NCBI GenBank assembly: GCA_937886325.1
Contig: CALABV010000210.1
Span: forward strand, 1-64,000
Length of the DNA: 64,000 bases
DNA from: an uncultured Geobacter sp.
GTDB lineage: Bacteria > Desulfobacterota > Desulfuromonadia > Geobacterales > Geobacteraceae
Reading direction: 5' to 3'
Shown here: positions 21,845 to 31,023 of the stretch, one piece after another
Layout of the letters: every line of letters starts with the position of its first letter
Position numbering within the stretch: position 1 is the stretch's first letter
Program-made: the position numbers and the translations under genes
The notes under the pieces: model-generated
Databases searched by the model: none
The model's input: only the letters and a program-made list of their open reading frames with translations
Told to the model about the DNA's origin: nothing

Positions 21845-22171
21845 ATGGTAGACACTAAACTCAAAATCAAGAAGGGTGACACCGTCATGGTGATAACCGG
21901 CAAGGACAGTAAAAAAACCGGTAAAGTCCTTCGTATTTTTACAAAAAAAGATAGAGTTGTTATAGAAGGCCTCAATATCATAAAGAAACACACTCGGGCT
22001 AGAGGGAATCAGCCAGGGGGAATTGAGGAAAAAGAGTCTCCTCTACATATTTCTAATGTAATGATGTACTGTTCTAAGTGCACAAAGCCTGTGAGAATAA
22101 AGAAAAACATTCTGGAGAATGGTGAAAAAGTACGTGTCTGTTCAAAGTGCGGTGAAGCATTTGACAAATAG
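21845..22171 (+). CDS. rplX: Ribosomal protein uL24
   Basis: A 108-residue assembly initiator protein with an N-terminal KOW motif ([20 protein letters not shown]). The C-terminal part carries two CxxC pairs, Cys76/Cys79 and Cys99/Cys102, so this version probably binds zinc. GGGAG precedes the ATG. The reading frame that continues into the rplE region on another frame is not coding. Confidence 0.96.
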   Translation: MVDTKLKIKKGDTVMVITGKDSKKTGKVLRIFTKKDRVVIEGLNIIKKHTRARGNQPGGIEEKESPLHISNVMMYCSKCTKPVRIKKNILENGEKVRVCSKCGEAFDK

Positions 22172-22184
22172 TTCGGAGGAGTAT

Positions 22185-22724
22185 ATGTCGAGGCTTAAGG
22201 AGCAGTATAAAAAAGAGATTGTTCCTAATCTGATTAGAGAGTTTGGCTATAAAAATATCATGCAAGTCCCTCGCATTGAGAAGATTGTGGTAAACATGGG
22301 ACTTGGTGAAGCGATTCAAAATGTGAAGATTCTTGATTCTGCTGCTGAGGAACTTGAAGTTATTACTGGACAGAAATCTGTAATAACAAAAGCAAAGAAG
22401 TCTATTGCTTCTTTTAAGCTTCGTCAAGGTATGCCAATTGGCTGTATGGTGACATTGAGAAGGGAAAGAATGTTTGAATTTCTCGATCGCCTTATGAATA
22501 TAGCTCTTCCGAGAGTAAGAGATTTTAAAGGTGTTTCTGGAAAAGGTTTCGACGGAAGAGGAAATTATTCAATTGGGATAAAAGAACATTTGATTTTCCC
22601 AGAAATTAATTATGACAAGGTAGAAAAAGTTAAGGGTCTAAATATATCGATTGTCACTTCTGCTGAGACTGATGAAGAAGGAAAAGCCCTGTTGAAGGGT
22701 TTAGGCATGCCTTTCAGGAACTAA
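22185..22724 (+). CDS. rplE: Ribosomal protein uL5
   Basis: A 179-residue protein of the 5S rRNA particle that contacts P-site tRNA. The core [14 protein letters not shown] and the C-terminal [17 protein letters not shown] are typical. ATG 22185 with GGAGGA upstream gives the family start [13 protein letters not shown]; the longer in-frame reading extends backwards through rplX and is rejected. Confidence 0.97.
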   Translation: MSRLKEQYKKEIVPNLIREFGYKNIMQVPRIEKIVVNMGLGEAIQNVKILDSAAEELEVITGQKSVITKAKKSIASFKLRQGMPIGCMVTLRRERMFEFLDRLMNIALPRVRDFKGVSGKGFDGRGNYSIGIKEHLIFPEINYDKVEKVKGLNISIVTSAETDEEGKALLKGLGMPFRN

Positions 22725-22742
22725 TGTGTTTGGAGGAAATCA

Positions 22743-22928
22743 GTGGCAAAGACATCAATGATTTTAAAATCACAAAGAGCAGCTAAATTCAAGGTACGCG
22801 AATATAACAGATGTCCCTTGTGTGGTAGGCCGAGAGCTTTTTACAGAAAATTTCAGATGTGCAGGATCTGCCTCCGAAAATTGGCCTCCAACGGTAAGAT
22901 TCCTGGTGTAATTAAATCTAGTTGGTAG
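22743..22928 (+). CDS. rpsN: Ribosomal protein uS14, zinc-binding short form
   Basis: A 61-residue small-subunit head protein. Cys24, Cys27, Cys40 and Cys43 form the zinc site of the short (C+) type, in contrast to the longer Cys-free form induced under zinc shortage in other bacteria. The start is GTG after GGAGGA. With zinc forms of bL33, bL36 and uS4 also present, the main operon encodes zinc-type versions throughout. Confidence 0.97.
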   Translation: MAKTSMILKSQRAAKFKVREYNRCPLCGRPRAFYRKFQMCRICLRKLASNGKIPGVIKSSW

Positions 22929-22957
22929 GCTTTAGAGAAAGAATAGAGGAGTTTTTC

Positions 22958-23356
22958 ATGTCAATGACTGATCCCATAGCTGATATGCTAACAAGAATCA
23001 GAAATGCGAATACGGCAAAAATTCAAAAGATTGATATTCCTTCATCAAACTTAAAAGTAAGCATTGCAAGTGTTTTGCGTAGTGAAGGTTTTATTAAGAA
23101 CTACAAGGTAATAGCCGACGAAAAGCAGGGTATTTTAAGAATATATCTTAAATTTATTGATGAAAAAGAAGGCGTTTTTACTGAAATAAGAAAAGTAAGC
23201 AAGCCGGGAAGTAGGGCTTATGTAAATAAAAATAGTATTCCGAAAGTTAAGAATGGATTAGGTGTAGCAATACTTTCTACATCTAAAGGAGTGGTAACCG
23301 ATAAGGTTGCTAGAGAAGCAGGTATTGGTGGTGAAGTAATCTGCACTGTATGGTAA
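22958..23356 (+). CDS. rpsH: Ribosomal protein uS8
   Basis: A 132-residue central-domain protein; in E. coli it represses the spc operon by binding the rplE region. It begins [17 protein letters not shown] and ends with the conserved [14 protein letters not shown] 22958 is six bases after GAGGAG; an upstream in-frame start overlapping rpsN is less likely. Confidence 0.97.
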   Translation: MSMTDPIADMLTRIRNANTAKIQKIDIPSSNLKVSIASVLRSEGFIKNYKVIADEKQGILRIYLKFIDEKEGVFTEIRKVSKPGSRAYVNKNSIPKVKNGLGVAILSTSKGVVTDKVAREAGIGGEVICTVW

Positions 23357-23378
23357 TAATGATCGAGGAGCATTAATA

Positions 23379-23918
23379 ATGTCCAGGATTGGAAAACTAC
23401 CTATTGAAATTCCTAGCGGTGTAAAAGTTTCCATAGAGAACACCGAAATAGCAGTAACAGGCCCCAAAGGGGCACTTAGACGGCAGCTTCTGGAGGGTGT
23501 TTCTGTAGAAATTACTGAGAAAAATGTTGTAGTTACGAAAACAAGTCAAGATAAAAAGTCTCAATCCTATCATGGATTGATGAGGACTTTGATAAATAAT
23601 ATGGTAATCGGAGTTACAACGGGATTTGAGACCATACTGGATATTGCTGGCGTAGGCTATCGTGCCGAGGCCAAAGAAAACTCTTTAGTAATGAGTTTAG
23701 GATACTCTCATCCAGTAAACTACGTGTTACCGACGGGTGTCAGTGTAGAAGTAGAAAAGATGACTAAAGTGTATGTTAGGGGAGCGGATAAAGAGCTTGT
23801 TGGACAGGCAGCTGCTAAAATTAGATCATTCCGCGCCCCCGAGCCCTACAAGGGGAAGGGTATAAAGTATTCAGATGAAAAAATACTCAGAAAAGCAGGA
23901 AAGACAGGAAAGAAGTAG
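23379..23918 (+). CDS. rplF: Ribosomal protein uL6
   Basis: A 179-residue protein made of two similar domains that contacts the sarcin-ricin loop region. It starts [17 protein letters not shown] and has the C-terminal signature [26 protein letters not shown] precedes the ATG. Length is normal. Confidence 0.97.
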   Translation: MSRIGKLPIEIPSGVKVSIENTEIAVTGPKGALRRQLLEGVSVEITEKNVVVTKTSQDKKSQSYHGLMRTLINNMVIGVTTGFETILDIAGVGYRAEAKENSLVMSLGYSHPVNYVLPTGVSVEVEKMTKVYVRGADKELVGQAAAKIRSFRAPEPYKGKGIKYSDEKILRKAGKTGKK

Positions 23919-23943
23919 TATCCTTCTATAAGGAGAGATAATA

Positions 23944-24312
23944 GTGAGTGCTCTAGGTAAAAAGAAACTGGCTAGGCTCAAAAGAAAAGTACGGGTAAGG
24001 AAAAAAATAAGAGGTGTAGAAAGCAGGCCTCGTTTGAATGTTTTTAAAAGCTCAAATCATATTTATGCACAGCTAATTGACGATCTTGCAGGGAGGACAA
24101 TATTATCTGCCTCAACACTGCAAGACTCGGTAAAAGAAGGTCTTGAGCATACAGGCAATGTTTCAGCTGCAGTAAAAGTTGGCGTCACAATAGCGAAAAA
24201 AGCCTTAGAAAAAGGGATAACCACTGTTGTCTTTGATAGAAACGGTTTTCTCTATCATGGCCGTATAAAAGCATTGGCTGACGCAGCAAGAGAAAACGGG
24301 CTCTCATTTTGA
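23944..24312 (+). CDS. rplR: Ribosomal protein uL18
   Basis: A 122-residue 5S rRNA-binding protein of the central protuberance. The basic N-terminus ([14 protein letters not shown]), [16 protein letters not shown] and the terminal [20 protein letters not shown] are diagnostic. The start is GTG with AAGGAGAG upstream. Confidence 0.96.
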   Translation: MSALGKKKLARLKRKVRVRKKIRGVESRPRLNVFKSSNHIYAQLIDDLAGRTILSASTLQDSVKEGLEHTGNVSAAVKVGVTIAKKALEKGITTVVFDRNGFLYHGRIKALADAARENGLSF

Positions 24313-24336
24313 GAAGACAGAATCAGGAGGCGATAC

Positions 24337-24822
24337 TTGCTAAAAATTAATCCCAACGAACTTACTTTAACAGATAGGGTTGTGCATATAAGCCGCGTAG
24401 CCAAAGTGGTTAAAGGTGGTCGTAGGTTCAGTTTCTCTGCTTTAGTTGTCGTAGGGGATGGAAACGGATATGTAGGCTACGGCCTTGGAAAGGCCAACGA
24501 AGTCCCTGAGGCGATTAGGAAGGGTGTTGAACAGGCAAAAAAGAATCTTATCTTTGTACCTCTCGAAAATAATACTATCCCTTATGAGGTGCTGGGACGT
24601 TTTGGTGCAGGAAAAGTGCTAATTAAGCCTGCATCAGCCGGAACTGGGGTAATTGCTGGAGGTGCAGCTCGTGCAGTACTTGAAGCAACCGGAATTCACA
24701 ATATTCTCTCAAAGTGCCTAGGATCCAACAACCCGCATAATGTCGTAAAAGCAACAATTGCAGGTTTAATGCAGCTGAAAAGTCCACAAGAGGTGTCTTT
24801 GCGAAGAGGGGTTGTCGATTAG
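24337..24822 (+). CDS. rpsE: Ribosomal protein uS5
   Basis: A 161-residue protein at the mRNA entry site that affects decoding accuracy and spectinomycin response. [20 protein letters not shown] marks the conserved S5 domain and VKGGRR-type loop is unaltered. The start is TTG ([16 protein letters not shown]) with CAGGAGG seven bases before it; no ATG fits. Confidence 0.96.
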   Translation: MLKINPNELTLTDRVVHISRVAKVVKGGRRFSFSALVVVGDGNGYVGYGLGKANEVPEAIRKGVEQAKKNLIFVPLENNTIPYEVLGRFGAGKVLIKPASAGTGVIAGGAARAVLEATGIHNILSKCLGSNNPHNVVKATIAGLMQLKSPQEVSLRRGVVD

Positions 24823-24848
24823 TACCATACTTAGGGAGATAATTACTC

Positions 24849-25028
24849 ATGGTAAGGAAAATTAATATTACACTTATTAAGAGCCACATAGGAAGACCCA
24901 AAAAACATAGGGATGTTCTTGTTGGGATGGGGCTGACAAAAATAAATAAAACAGTGCAGCTTTTAGATTCACCAGAAACAAGGGGAATGGTAAAGAAAGT
25001 TGAACATTTAGTTAGAATATCAGATTAA
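24849..25028 (+). CDS. rpmD: Ribosomal protein uL30
   Basis: A 59-residue protein read from an ATG at 24849: it begins MVRKINITLIKSHIGRPKKH and contains GLTKINKTVQLLDSPETRGM. This is the full uL30 fold, which is short enough to be missed by length filters. AGGGAG lies 14 bases upstream. It fills the gap between rpsE and rplO where uL30 is always found in this order. Confidence 0.95.
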   Translation: MVRKINITLIKSHIGRPKKHRDVLVGMGLTKINKTVQLLDSPETRGMVKKVEHLVRISD

Positions 25029-25050
25029 ACCAACTATAAGGAAACCACCG

Positions 25051-25497
25051 ATGTTTTTGAATACAATTCAGCCTGCTGAAGGCGCCTCCAGAAAAAGAAA
25101 ACGTATAGGCAGAGGTCAAGGGTCAGGTCACGGCAAGACATCTACAAAGGGCCACAAGGGGCAGAAAGCTCGAAGTGGTGGGAGTGTAAAAGCCGGCTTT
25201 GAAGGCGGGCAAATGCCGATGCAGCGTAGGCTTCCAAAGCGTGGTTTTACACCATTACGACGGAAAGAGTTCGCGCTGGTAAAGCTTTCTCAGTTGGACT
25301 GCTTTGAATCAGGAGTTGAAATCACTATTGATTCTTTAGTGCAGGCTGGTTTAGTTGGAAATCAAAGCTGTACTATAAAAATATTAGCTGACGGAGAGGT
25401 AACAAAAGCAATTAATATTCAAGCGCATAAATTCAGCACTGCTGCAAAAGAAAAAATATTGGCAGCTGGAGGTAGCGTTCAGGAGCTCTCGAATTGA
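25051..25497 (+). CDS. rplO: Ribosomal protein uL15
   Basis: A 148-residue late-assembly protein with a long basic glycine-rich N-terminal extension (RKRKRIGRGQGSGHGKTSTK) and a globular C-terminal half. It ends in an ATTGA overlap with secY: its TGA stop and the TTG start of secY share bases, so secY translation is probably coupled. Confidence 0.97.
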   Translation: MFLNTIQPAEGASRKRKRIGRGQGSGHGKTSTKGHKGQKARSGGSVKAGFEGGQMPMQRRLPKRGFTPLRRKEFALVKLSQLDCFESGVEITIDSLVQAGLVGNQSCTIKILADGEVTKAINIQAHKFSTAAKEKILAAGGSVQELSN

Positions 25498-26801
25498 TAT
25501 CCGCCTTACAGAATATTTTCAGGATTCCTGATCTAAAAAAGAGAGTGCTTTATTCTCTCGGCATGCTTGCGGTGTATCGTGTCGGATGTCATATTCCTAC
25601 TCCAGGTATTGATAGCCAGGCGCTTTCTCATTTTTTCGCTCAAGCGCGCGGTACTTTGCTTGGTATGTTTGACATGTTTTCCGGGGGGGCTTTAGAGAAG
25701 CTAACTGTATTTGCCTTGGGGATCATGCCTTATATATCGTCATCTATTATTTTTCAGCTTCTAACGGTGGTAATACCTTCAATTGAAAGATTATCAAAAG
25801 AAGGTGAAGCAGGAAGAAAGAAAATAACTCAGTATACACGTTATGGCACAATTGTGCTTAGCGTAGTCCAAGCACTAGGAATAAGTATTGGACTAGAAAG
25901 TATGACTGGTCAAGCTGGTGAATTAGTTGTTCCGAACCCCGGGTGGGGTTTTCGTTTGATGACGGTTATAACATTGACAGCCGGCACAGCATTTATTATG
26001 TGGATGGGCGAGCAGATGTCCGAAAAGGGCATAGGTAACGGGATTTCGCTCATTATATTTGCAGGTATTGTAGCGAGGATTCCTGTGGCTATTTTAAATA
26101 GTATCAGACTTATGAAAACAGGAGAGATATCGCTTTTTATCATTTTGATGGTAATAACGTTAATGCTTGCAGTAATTGCCGGTATAGTTTTCGTAGAGAG
26201 AGGGCAGAGACGTTTACCTATTCATTATGCCAAGAGAGTTGTGGGCTTGAAAACATATGGAGCACAGACTTCTCATCTCCCTTTAAAAGTAAACATGGCG
26301 GGTGTAATCCCTCCAATTTTTGCTTCATCAATTATAATGTTTCCGGCAACAATAGCTAATTTTATAAACATTCCAATAGTAAAGCAGGTAGCGCAACGTT
26401 TTCAACCGGGGAATTGGTTGTATGAATTATTTTACGTTGCTTTTATCGTTTTTTTCTGTTATTTCTATACGGCTGTGACTTTCAATCCGTCAGATGTTGC
26501 GGAAAATATTAAAAAGCATGGTGGGTATATACCTGGCATTCGGCCGGGAAAAGAAACATCTGATTACCTTGATAAGGTGTTAACAAAACTCACTTTTGCT
26601 GGCGCAATATATATATCGATTGTCTGTGTTCTTCCTTCTTTGTTGGTAAGTAAGTTTCAATTGCCTTTTTATTTCGGCGGCACGGCTCTTTTAATTGCGG
26701 TCGGCGTCGGGATGGATACGGTAGCCCAGATAGAGTCCCATCTCATAACAAGAAATTATGAAGGTTTTATGAAGGGTGTACGTATTAAGGGCCGTCGCTA
26801 A
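25494..26801 (+). CDS. secY: Protein translocase channel subunit SecY
   Basis: A 435-residue integral membrane protein with ten expected transmembrane helices, forming the SecYEG channel with SecE. The plug region (MFDMFSGGALEKLTVFALGI) and the cytoplasmic loop GGYIPGIRPGKETSDYL are intact. The start is TTG, overlapping the rplO stop by four bases. A weak upstream site fits translational coupling. The adenylate kinase gene that often follows is absent. Confidence 0.97.
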   Translation: MISALQNIFRIPDLKKRVLYSLGMLAVYRVGCHIPTPGIDSQALSHFFAQARGTLLGMFDMFSGGALEKLTVFALGIMPYISSSIIFQLLTVVIPSIERLSKEGEAGRKKITQYTRYGTIVLSVVQALGISIGLESMTGQAGELVVPNPGWGFRLMTVITLTAGTAFIMWMGEQMSEKGIGNGISLIIFAGIVARIPVAILNSIRLMKTGEISLFIILMVITLMLAVIAGIVFVERGQRRLPIHYAKRVVGLKTYGAQTSHLPLKVNMAGVIPPIFASSIIMFPATIANFINIPIVKQVAQRFQPGNWLYELFYVAFIVFFCYFYTAVTFNPSDVAENIKKHGGYIPGIRPGKETSDYLDKVLTKLTFAGAIYISIVCVLPSLLVSKFQLPFYFGGTALLIAVGVGMDTVAQIESHLITRNYEGFMKGVRIKGRR

Positions 26802-26853
26802 TCTTTACTCCTTTGTCGGATATGACTAGGGAGATGTATCAAGGGCAAATTTT

Positions 26854-27606
26854 GTGATTATATTGAAGTCTCCGCGTGAGATTGAGCAGATGAAGCAACC
26901 GTGTCGTATTGTTGCGGAAATATTAAGTAGGGTGGCAGAATGTGTTATCCCTGGTGTAACAACAAAGGAGCTAGACTTGATGGCGGAGAAGCTTGCGAGG
27001 AGCCGCAAGGCAACTCCAGCATTTAAAGGGTACAGCGGTTATCCTTTTTCTTTGTGTTGCTCCGTAAATAATCAAGTAGTGCACGGCATGCCAAGCGAAA
27101 GAGTGCTTCTTGAGGGGGATATAATAAGTTTGGATTTCGGAGTTGTTCACTCAGGGTTTTATGGCGATGCCGCGGTAACGTTACCGGTCGGAAGCGTATC
27201 AGATGGTGCCAGAAAGCTTATGGAAGTAACGGAAGACTCATTATACAGGGCAATTAAAGAGGCTGTTCCGGGAAAAAGGTTATCAGATATATCATTTGCT
27301 GTTCAGTCATATGTAGAGGATTGTGGCTTCTCTGTTGTTAGGGATTTTGTAGGACATGGCATAGGAAGAAGTCTTCATGAAAGCCCACAGGTTCCGAATT
27401 TTGGCGCTCCTGGAAGAGGAATATTGTTGAAGCCTGGAATGGTTCTGGCGATTGAGCCTATGATAAATCAAAAAGGTTCCGATGTAAAAATATTAGAAGA
27501 TGGGTGGACAGCAGTGACGCGTGATGGGGCACTTTCTGCACATTTTGAGCACACCGTTGCAATTTGCGAAAATGGGCCAGAGATATTGACAAAGCTGATA
27601 ATTTAA
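26854..27606 (+). CDS. map: Methionine aminopeptidase, type I
   Basis: A 250-residue metalloprotease that removes the initiator methionine. The metal-binding residues are seen in DFGVVHSGFYGDAA (two Asp), VGHGIGRSLHE (His), AIEPMI (Glu) and SAHFEHTVAI (Glu region). The N-terminus has no SH3-like extension, as in type Ia enzymes. The start is GTG, with AAGGG nine bases before it. It lies 52 bases after secY and 58 before rpmJ. Confidence 0.96.
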   Translation: MIILKSPREIEQMKQPCRIVAEILSRVAECVIPGVTTKELDLMAEKLARSRKATPAFKGYSGYPFSLCCSVNNQVVHGMPSERVLLEGDIISLDFGVVHSGFYGDAAVTLPVGSVSDGARKLMEVTEDSLYRAIKEAVPGKRLSDISFAVQSYVEDCGFSVVRDFVGHGIGRSLHESPQVPNFGAPGRGILLKPGMVLAIEPMINQKGSDVKILEDGWTAVTRDGALSAHFEHTVAICENGPEILTKLII

Positions 27607-27664
27607 AGACGCCGAACAACAACAATCTTGCAGAAAATAAGCACGATATTCGAAAGGGCATTCA

Positions 27665-27778
27665 ATGAAAGTCAGGGCATCCGTCAAAAAAATGTGCGAT
27701 AAGTGTAAAATAATTCGAAGGAAGCGTACGGTTAGGATTATTTGCGATATCCCAAAGCATTCGCAGAGGCAAGGATAA
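27665..27778 (+). CDS. rpmJ: Ribosomal protein bL36, zinc-binding form
   Basis: A 37-residue protein read from ATG 27665, [19 protein letters not shown] at the start. Cys11, Cys14, Cys27 and His32 form its zinc site. It is far too short for ordinary ORF filters but occupies its standard place before rpsM. The usual neighbour infA is not between map and rpmJ. Confidence 0.96.
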   Translation: MKVRASVKKMCDKCKIIRRKRTVRIICDIPKHSQRQG

Positions 27779-27802
27779 TAGTCATTTGAGGAGGAGCGGG
27801 CA

Positions 27803-28171
27803 TTGGCACGTATATCGGGTATAGATCTACCAAAAAATAAAAGAATAGAAATAGCTCTAACCTATATTTACGGTATTGGAAGATCGACAGCTAAAAAGAT
27901 ATTAGTTGAGTCTGGTGTAGATGGCAATACAAAGACAGATCAACTTTCTGAGCCTGAGATCGCGAGTATTAGAGATAATATAGATAAGAATGTCAAGGTC
28001 GAAGGTGATTTGAGGCGCGAAATATCTATGAATATCAAGCGCCTCATGGATCTTGGATGCTATAGAGGGCTACGCCATAGGAAGGGACTGCCGGTTAATG
28101 GGCAGAGAACAAAGACTAATGCGAGAACAAGAAAAGGTCCGGCCCGAACTGTTGCAGGGAAGAAGAAATAG
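27803..28171 (+). CDS. rpsM: Ribosomal protein uS13
   Basis: A 122-residue head protein that forms intersubunit bridges and contacts P-site tRNA. It begins [20 protein letters not shown] and ends with the basic tail [20 protein letters not shown]. The start is TTG after GAGGAGCGGG. It opens the alpha group. Confidence 0.97.
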   Translation: MARISGIDLPKNKRIEIALTYIYGIGRSTAKKILVESGVDGNTKTDQLSEPEIASIRDNIDKNVKVEGDLRREISMNIKRLMDLGCYRGLRHRKGLPVNGQRTKTNARTRKGPARTVAGKKK

Positions 28172-28189
28172 TAAATTTTCGGAGGGATA

Positions 28190-28585
28190 ATGGCTAATCC
28201 TGCGCGTAAAATTGTAAGAAAGAAAAAAGAGAAGAAACATATACCGAACGGCGTTGCTCATATTCAGGCTACGTTCAATAATACTATGATAACGATTTCT
28301 GATGCTAATGGAAACGTTCTGGCGTGGTCAAGTTCAGGAAGTAAAGGTTTTAAGGGGTCGAGAAAAAGCACACCCTTTGCTGCGCAGATTGCTGCAGAAG
28401 AAGCTGCAAAAAAAGCACAAGAACATGGTGTCAAGAGTATAGAAGTTTATGTGAAAGGGCCCGGCTCTGGAAGAGAATCTGCGCTTCGAGCTCTACAGGC
28501 TGCAGGTTTTTCAATTAATTTTATCAAAGACGTAACGCCAATTCCACATAATGGATGTAGGCCGCCTAAGAGAAGAAGAGTTTAA
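28190..28585 (+). CDS. rpsK: Ribosomal protein uS11
   Basis: A 131-residue platform protein. The family core [19 protein letters not shown] and the C-terminal [18 protein letters not shown] are conserved. CGGAGGG precedes the ATG, 18 bases after rpsM. Length normal. Confidence 0.97.
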   Translation: MANPARKIVRKKKEKKHIPNGVAHIQATFNNTMITISDANGNVLAWSSSGSKGFKGSRKSTPFAAQIAAEEAAKKAQEHGVKSIEVYVKGPGSGRESALRALQAAGFSINFIKDVTPIPHNGCRPPKRRRV

Positions 28586-28611
28586 CCTTTTCATAAAAGG
28601 AGGAAATTTAA

Positions 28612-29238
28612 TTGGCAAGATATATCGGCCCGAGCTGCCGCTTATGCAGACGAGAAAATGTAGAGCTTTTTCTTAAGGGTGAACGTTGCTTTACTGACAA
28701 GTGCGCAATAAAAAGGAGAAACTATGCGCCTGGTCAGCATGGACAGTCACGAGTGAAGGTTTCCCCTTATGGAATACAATTAAGAGAAAAGCAAAAAGTA
28801 CGTAGAATATATGGTATTCTCGAGAAGCAATTTAGGGGATATTTCGAGAAGGCCGATAAAATGAAAGGTGTGACCGGCGAGAATTTGCTTTTTTTGCTGG
28901 AAAAAAGATTGGACAATATAGTGTACAGGCTTGGGTTTGCTACGTCTCGAACTCAGGCACGCATGATCGTACGCCAAGGACATGTAGCCGTCAACGGAAG
29001 AAGGGTTGATATACCATCGTTTCAGGTCAAAGTTGGTGATATCGTCTCTTTAAGGGAGAAAAGCAGAACTGTCGCTTCTATTCTTGAATCTTTGGAAGCT
29101 GTAGTCAGGCGTGGTATCCCGCAGTGGCTGGAACTCGATAAGGATGGTTTCTGTGGAAAAGTGAAGACTAATGTCACACGAGATGATATAACGACTCCAA
29201 TCCAGGAACAACTTATTGTTGAATTATATTCAAAGTAA
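28612..29238 (+). CDS. rpsD: Ribosomal protein uS4, zinc-binding form
   Basis: A 208-residue assembly-initiator protein that in E. coli also represses the alpha operon. Cys9, Cys12, Cys26 and Cys31 form the N-terminal zinc site. An S4 RNA-binding domain follows ([20 protein letters not shown]). The start is TTG after a strong AAAGGAGG; it gives the exact family start [13 protein letters not shown]. Confidence 0.97.
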   Translation: MARYIGPSCRLCRRENVELFLKGERCFTDKCAIKRRNYAPGQHGQSRVKVSPYGIQLREKQKVRRIYGILEKQFRGYFEKADKMKGVTGENLLFLLEKRLDNIVYRLGFATSRTQARMIVRQGHVAVNGRRVDIPSFQVKVGDIVSLREKSRTVASILESLEAVVRRGIPQWLELDKDGFCGKVKTNVTRDDITTPIQEQLIVELYSK

Positions 29239-29272
29239 TTGCTTGATTGTACGAGTCCTGGGAGGAAATTAG

Positions 29273-30295
29273 ATGCACAAGAATTGGCGCGACCTGATTA
29301 AACCGAAAAAGGTCCAGGTTGAAGCAGAAACACTCACCCAAACATATGGTAAGTTCTATGCTGAGCCTTTTGAGCGTGGCTTCGGGACCACATTAGGAAA
29401 TTCTTTAAGGCGAGTATTGTTGTCATCATTGCAAGGCGCAGCAATCTGCTCTGTAAGAATTAAAGGCGTATTACACGAGTTCTCAGCTATTCCGGGTGTC
29501 ACTGAGGATGCTACAGATATCGTTCTGAATTTAAAAGGCGTACGTTTAAAAATCCATGGAACTGAGACGAGGACAATAAGAATTATTCATAAGGGAGAAG
29601 GTATTGTCAAAGCGGCCAGTATTGTCACTGACCCAAATGTTGAGATACTAAATCCTGAGCATCATATAGCAACATGTTCAAGCGATGCAAATCTTGAAAT
29701 GGAAATGATTGTTAAGCATGGAAAAGGATATATCCCTGCAGACAGAAATAGAGATGAAAAAGCTCCTGTAGGTACCATTCCAATTGATTCAATTTTTTCT
29801 CCAATTCAAAAAGTGAATTTTAGTGTCTCGAATGCTCGAGTTGGACAAATGACGGATTATGATAAGCTAACACTTGAATTATGGACGGATGGAAGTATAA
29901 AGCCTGAAGATGCGTTAGCGTTTGCAGCAAAAATCCTCAAAGACCAACTCAGCATCTTTATTAATTTTGATGAAGATGCGGAAGAGATTGAGGACTTTGA
30001 GGTTGAAGAAGATAAGGATAGGATTAACGAAAATCTTTATCGTTCTGTTGATGAGCTTGAGCTGTCTGTTCGTTCAGCAAACTGTCTGAAAAATGCTGGA
30101 ATTAAGTTGATAGGCGAGCTTGTGTCTCGTACTGAAGCCGAAATGTTAAAGACACAAAATTTTGGACGTAAATCATTGAACGAAATCAAGGATGTTCTTG
30201 CAGATATGGGGCTAACACTAGGAATGAATTTGGAAGAGTTTCCTGATCCTGAGACATTGCGTAGAATCCGCGGCGAAACTCAGGAAGAAGACTAG
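29273..30295 (+). CDS. rpoA: DNA-directed RNA polymerase subunit alpha
   Basis: A 340-residue subunit that nucleates polymerase assembly. The N-terminal dimerisation domain has [18 protein letters not shown]; the C-terminal domain (about residues 255-330) that binds UP elements and activators has [19 protein letters not shown] and [14 protein letters not shown]. The linker is acidic ([16 protein letters not shown]). AGGAGG precedes the ATG. Confidence 0.98.
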   Translation: MHKNWRDLIKPKKVQVEAETLTQTYGKFYAEPFERGFGTTLGNSLRRVLLSSLQGAAICSVRIKGVLHEFSAIPGVTEDATDIVLNLKGVRLKIHGTETRTIRIIHKGEGIVKAASIVTDPNVEILNPEHHIATCSSDANLEMEMIVKHGKGYIPADRNRDEKAPVGTIPIDSIFSPIQKVNFSVSNARVGQMTDYDKLTLELWTDGSIKPEDALAFAAKILKDQLSIFINFDEDAEEIEDFEVEEDKDRINENLYRSVDELELSVRSANCLKNAGIKLIGELVSRTEAEMLKTQNFGRKSLNEIKDVLADMGLTLGMNLEEFPDPETLRRIRGETQEED

Positions 30296-30330
30296 TCAAG
30301 AGATTTTTTAGCTAGAAAGGAAATGGTACG

Positions 30331-30684
30331 ATGCGTCACAATAAAGCTGGAAGAAGATTGGGAAGAACGACTAGTCACAGGATAGCAATGTTCCGAAATA
30401 TGGTGACATCTTTTTTAACAAATGAAAAAATAGTAACAACGGATGCTAAAGCAAAAGAATTGCGACCAATTGCAGAGAAAATAATCACTCTTGGAAAACG
30501 TGGAGATCTTCACGCTATGCGGCAAGCTTCTTCATTTATACGTGATAAGAAGGCAGTTAAAAAGTTATTCACAATCATTGCCCCAAGATATTCCGAAAGA
30601 CCAGGCGGTTATACAAGAATCGTGAAACTAGGTGTTCGTCCGGGAGATGCTGCGCCTCTTTCATTGATTGAGATGGTCGAATAA
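30331..30684 (+). CDS. rplQ: Ribosomal protein bL17
   Basis: A 117-residue protein near the exit tunnel, the last protein gene of the alpha group. It begins [20 protein letters not shown] and ends SLIEMVE. GAAAGGAAA lies upstream of the ATG. It is followed, 88 bases later, by tRNA-Leu and then a strong terminator. Confidence 0.97.
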   Translation: MRHNKAGRRLGRTTSHRIAMFRNMVTSFLTNEKIVTTDAKAKELRPIAEKIITLGKRGDLHAMRQASSFIRDKKAVKKLFTIIAPRYSERPGGYTRIVKLGVRPGDAAPLSLIEMVE

Positions 30685-30772
30685 ATTTGCGTTGTTTGAT
30701 AGATGTTTTTGTTAATAATGTGAAGATTATTATGTTGCAAATGGCTATAATAGCTGATATAAATTGATCCAA

Positions 30773-30859
30773 GCCGAAGTGGCGGAATTGGTAGACGCGC
30801 AAGATTCAGGTTCTTGTGAGGGATTCCTCGTGCTGGTTCGATTCCAGTCTTCGGCACCA
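30773..30859 (+). tRNA. tRNA-Leu (anticodon CAG)
   Basis: Acceptor stem GCCGAAG/CTTCGGC, anticodon stem CAAGA/TCTTG around loop TTCAGGT, a long variable arm, T arm with GGTTCGATTCC, discriminator A and encoded CCA; 87 bases, a class II tRNA. A TATAAT lies at 30746-30751, but no good -35 is spaced for it, so the gene may be read from the ribosomal transcript, from its own weak promoter, or both. Confidence 0.96.
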
Positions 30860-30883
30860 ATTAAAATGAGTTTAGAAAAGAAG

Positions 30884-30930
30884 GCTCTCTCAAGTTTACT
30901 CATAATTGAGTAAACTTGAGAGAGCTTTTT
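30884..30930 (+). terminator. Strong intrinsic terminator with a perfect 19-bp stem
   Basis: The arms 30884-30902 and 30907-30925 are perfectly complementary over 19 bases, with a four-base loop (TAAT) and a run of five T immediately after. The stem begins GCTCTCTC. It follows tRNA-Leu and closes the long ribosomal superoperon. Confidence 0.93.
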
Positions 30931-30970
30931 GCGTTGATCAATTCTAAAAATAATGAACCCGCCTTTTGTT

Positions 30971-31000
30971 TTGGGTCATGGTTTTCCTAAATGATATTAT
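30971..31000 (+). promoter_or_regulatory. Possible promoter of tlyA
   Basis: TTGGGT (30971-30976) and TATTAT (30995-31000) are 18 bases apart, and TGA directly before the -10 gives an extended -10 box. It lies after the ribosomal terminator and 24 bases before the chosen tlyA start, where a promoter is required. The -35 match is weak. Confidence 0.4.
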
Positions 31001-31023
31001 ACGCTCGGCAGAGGTTGAGGATA

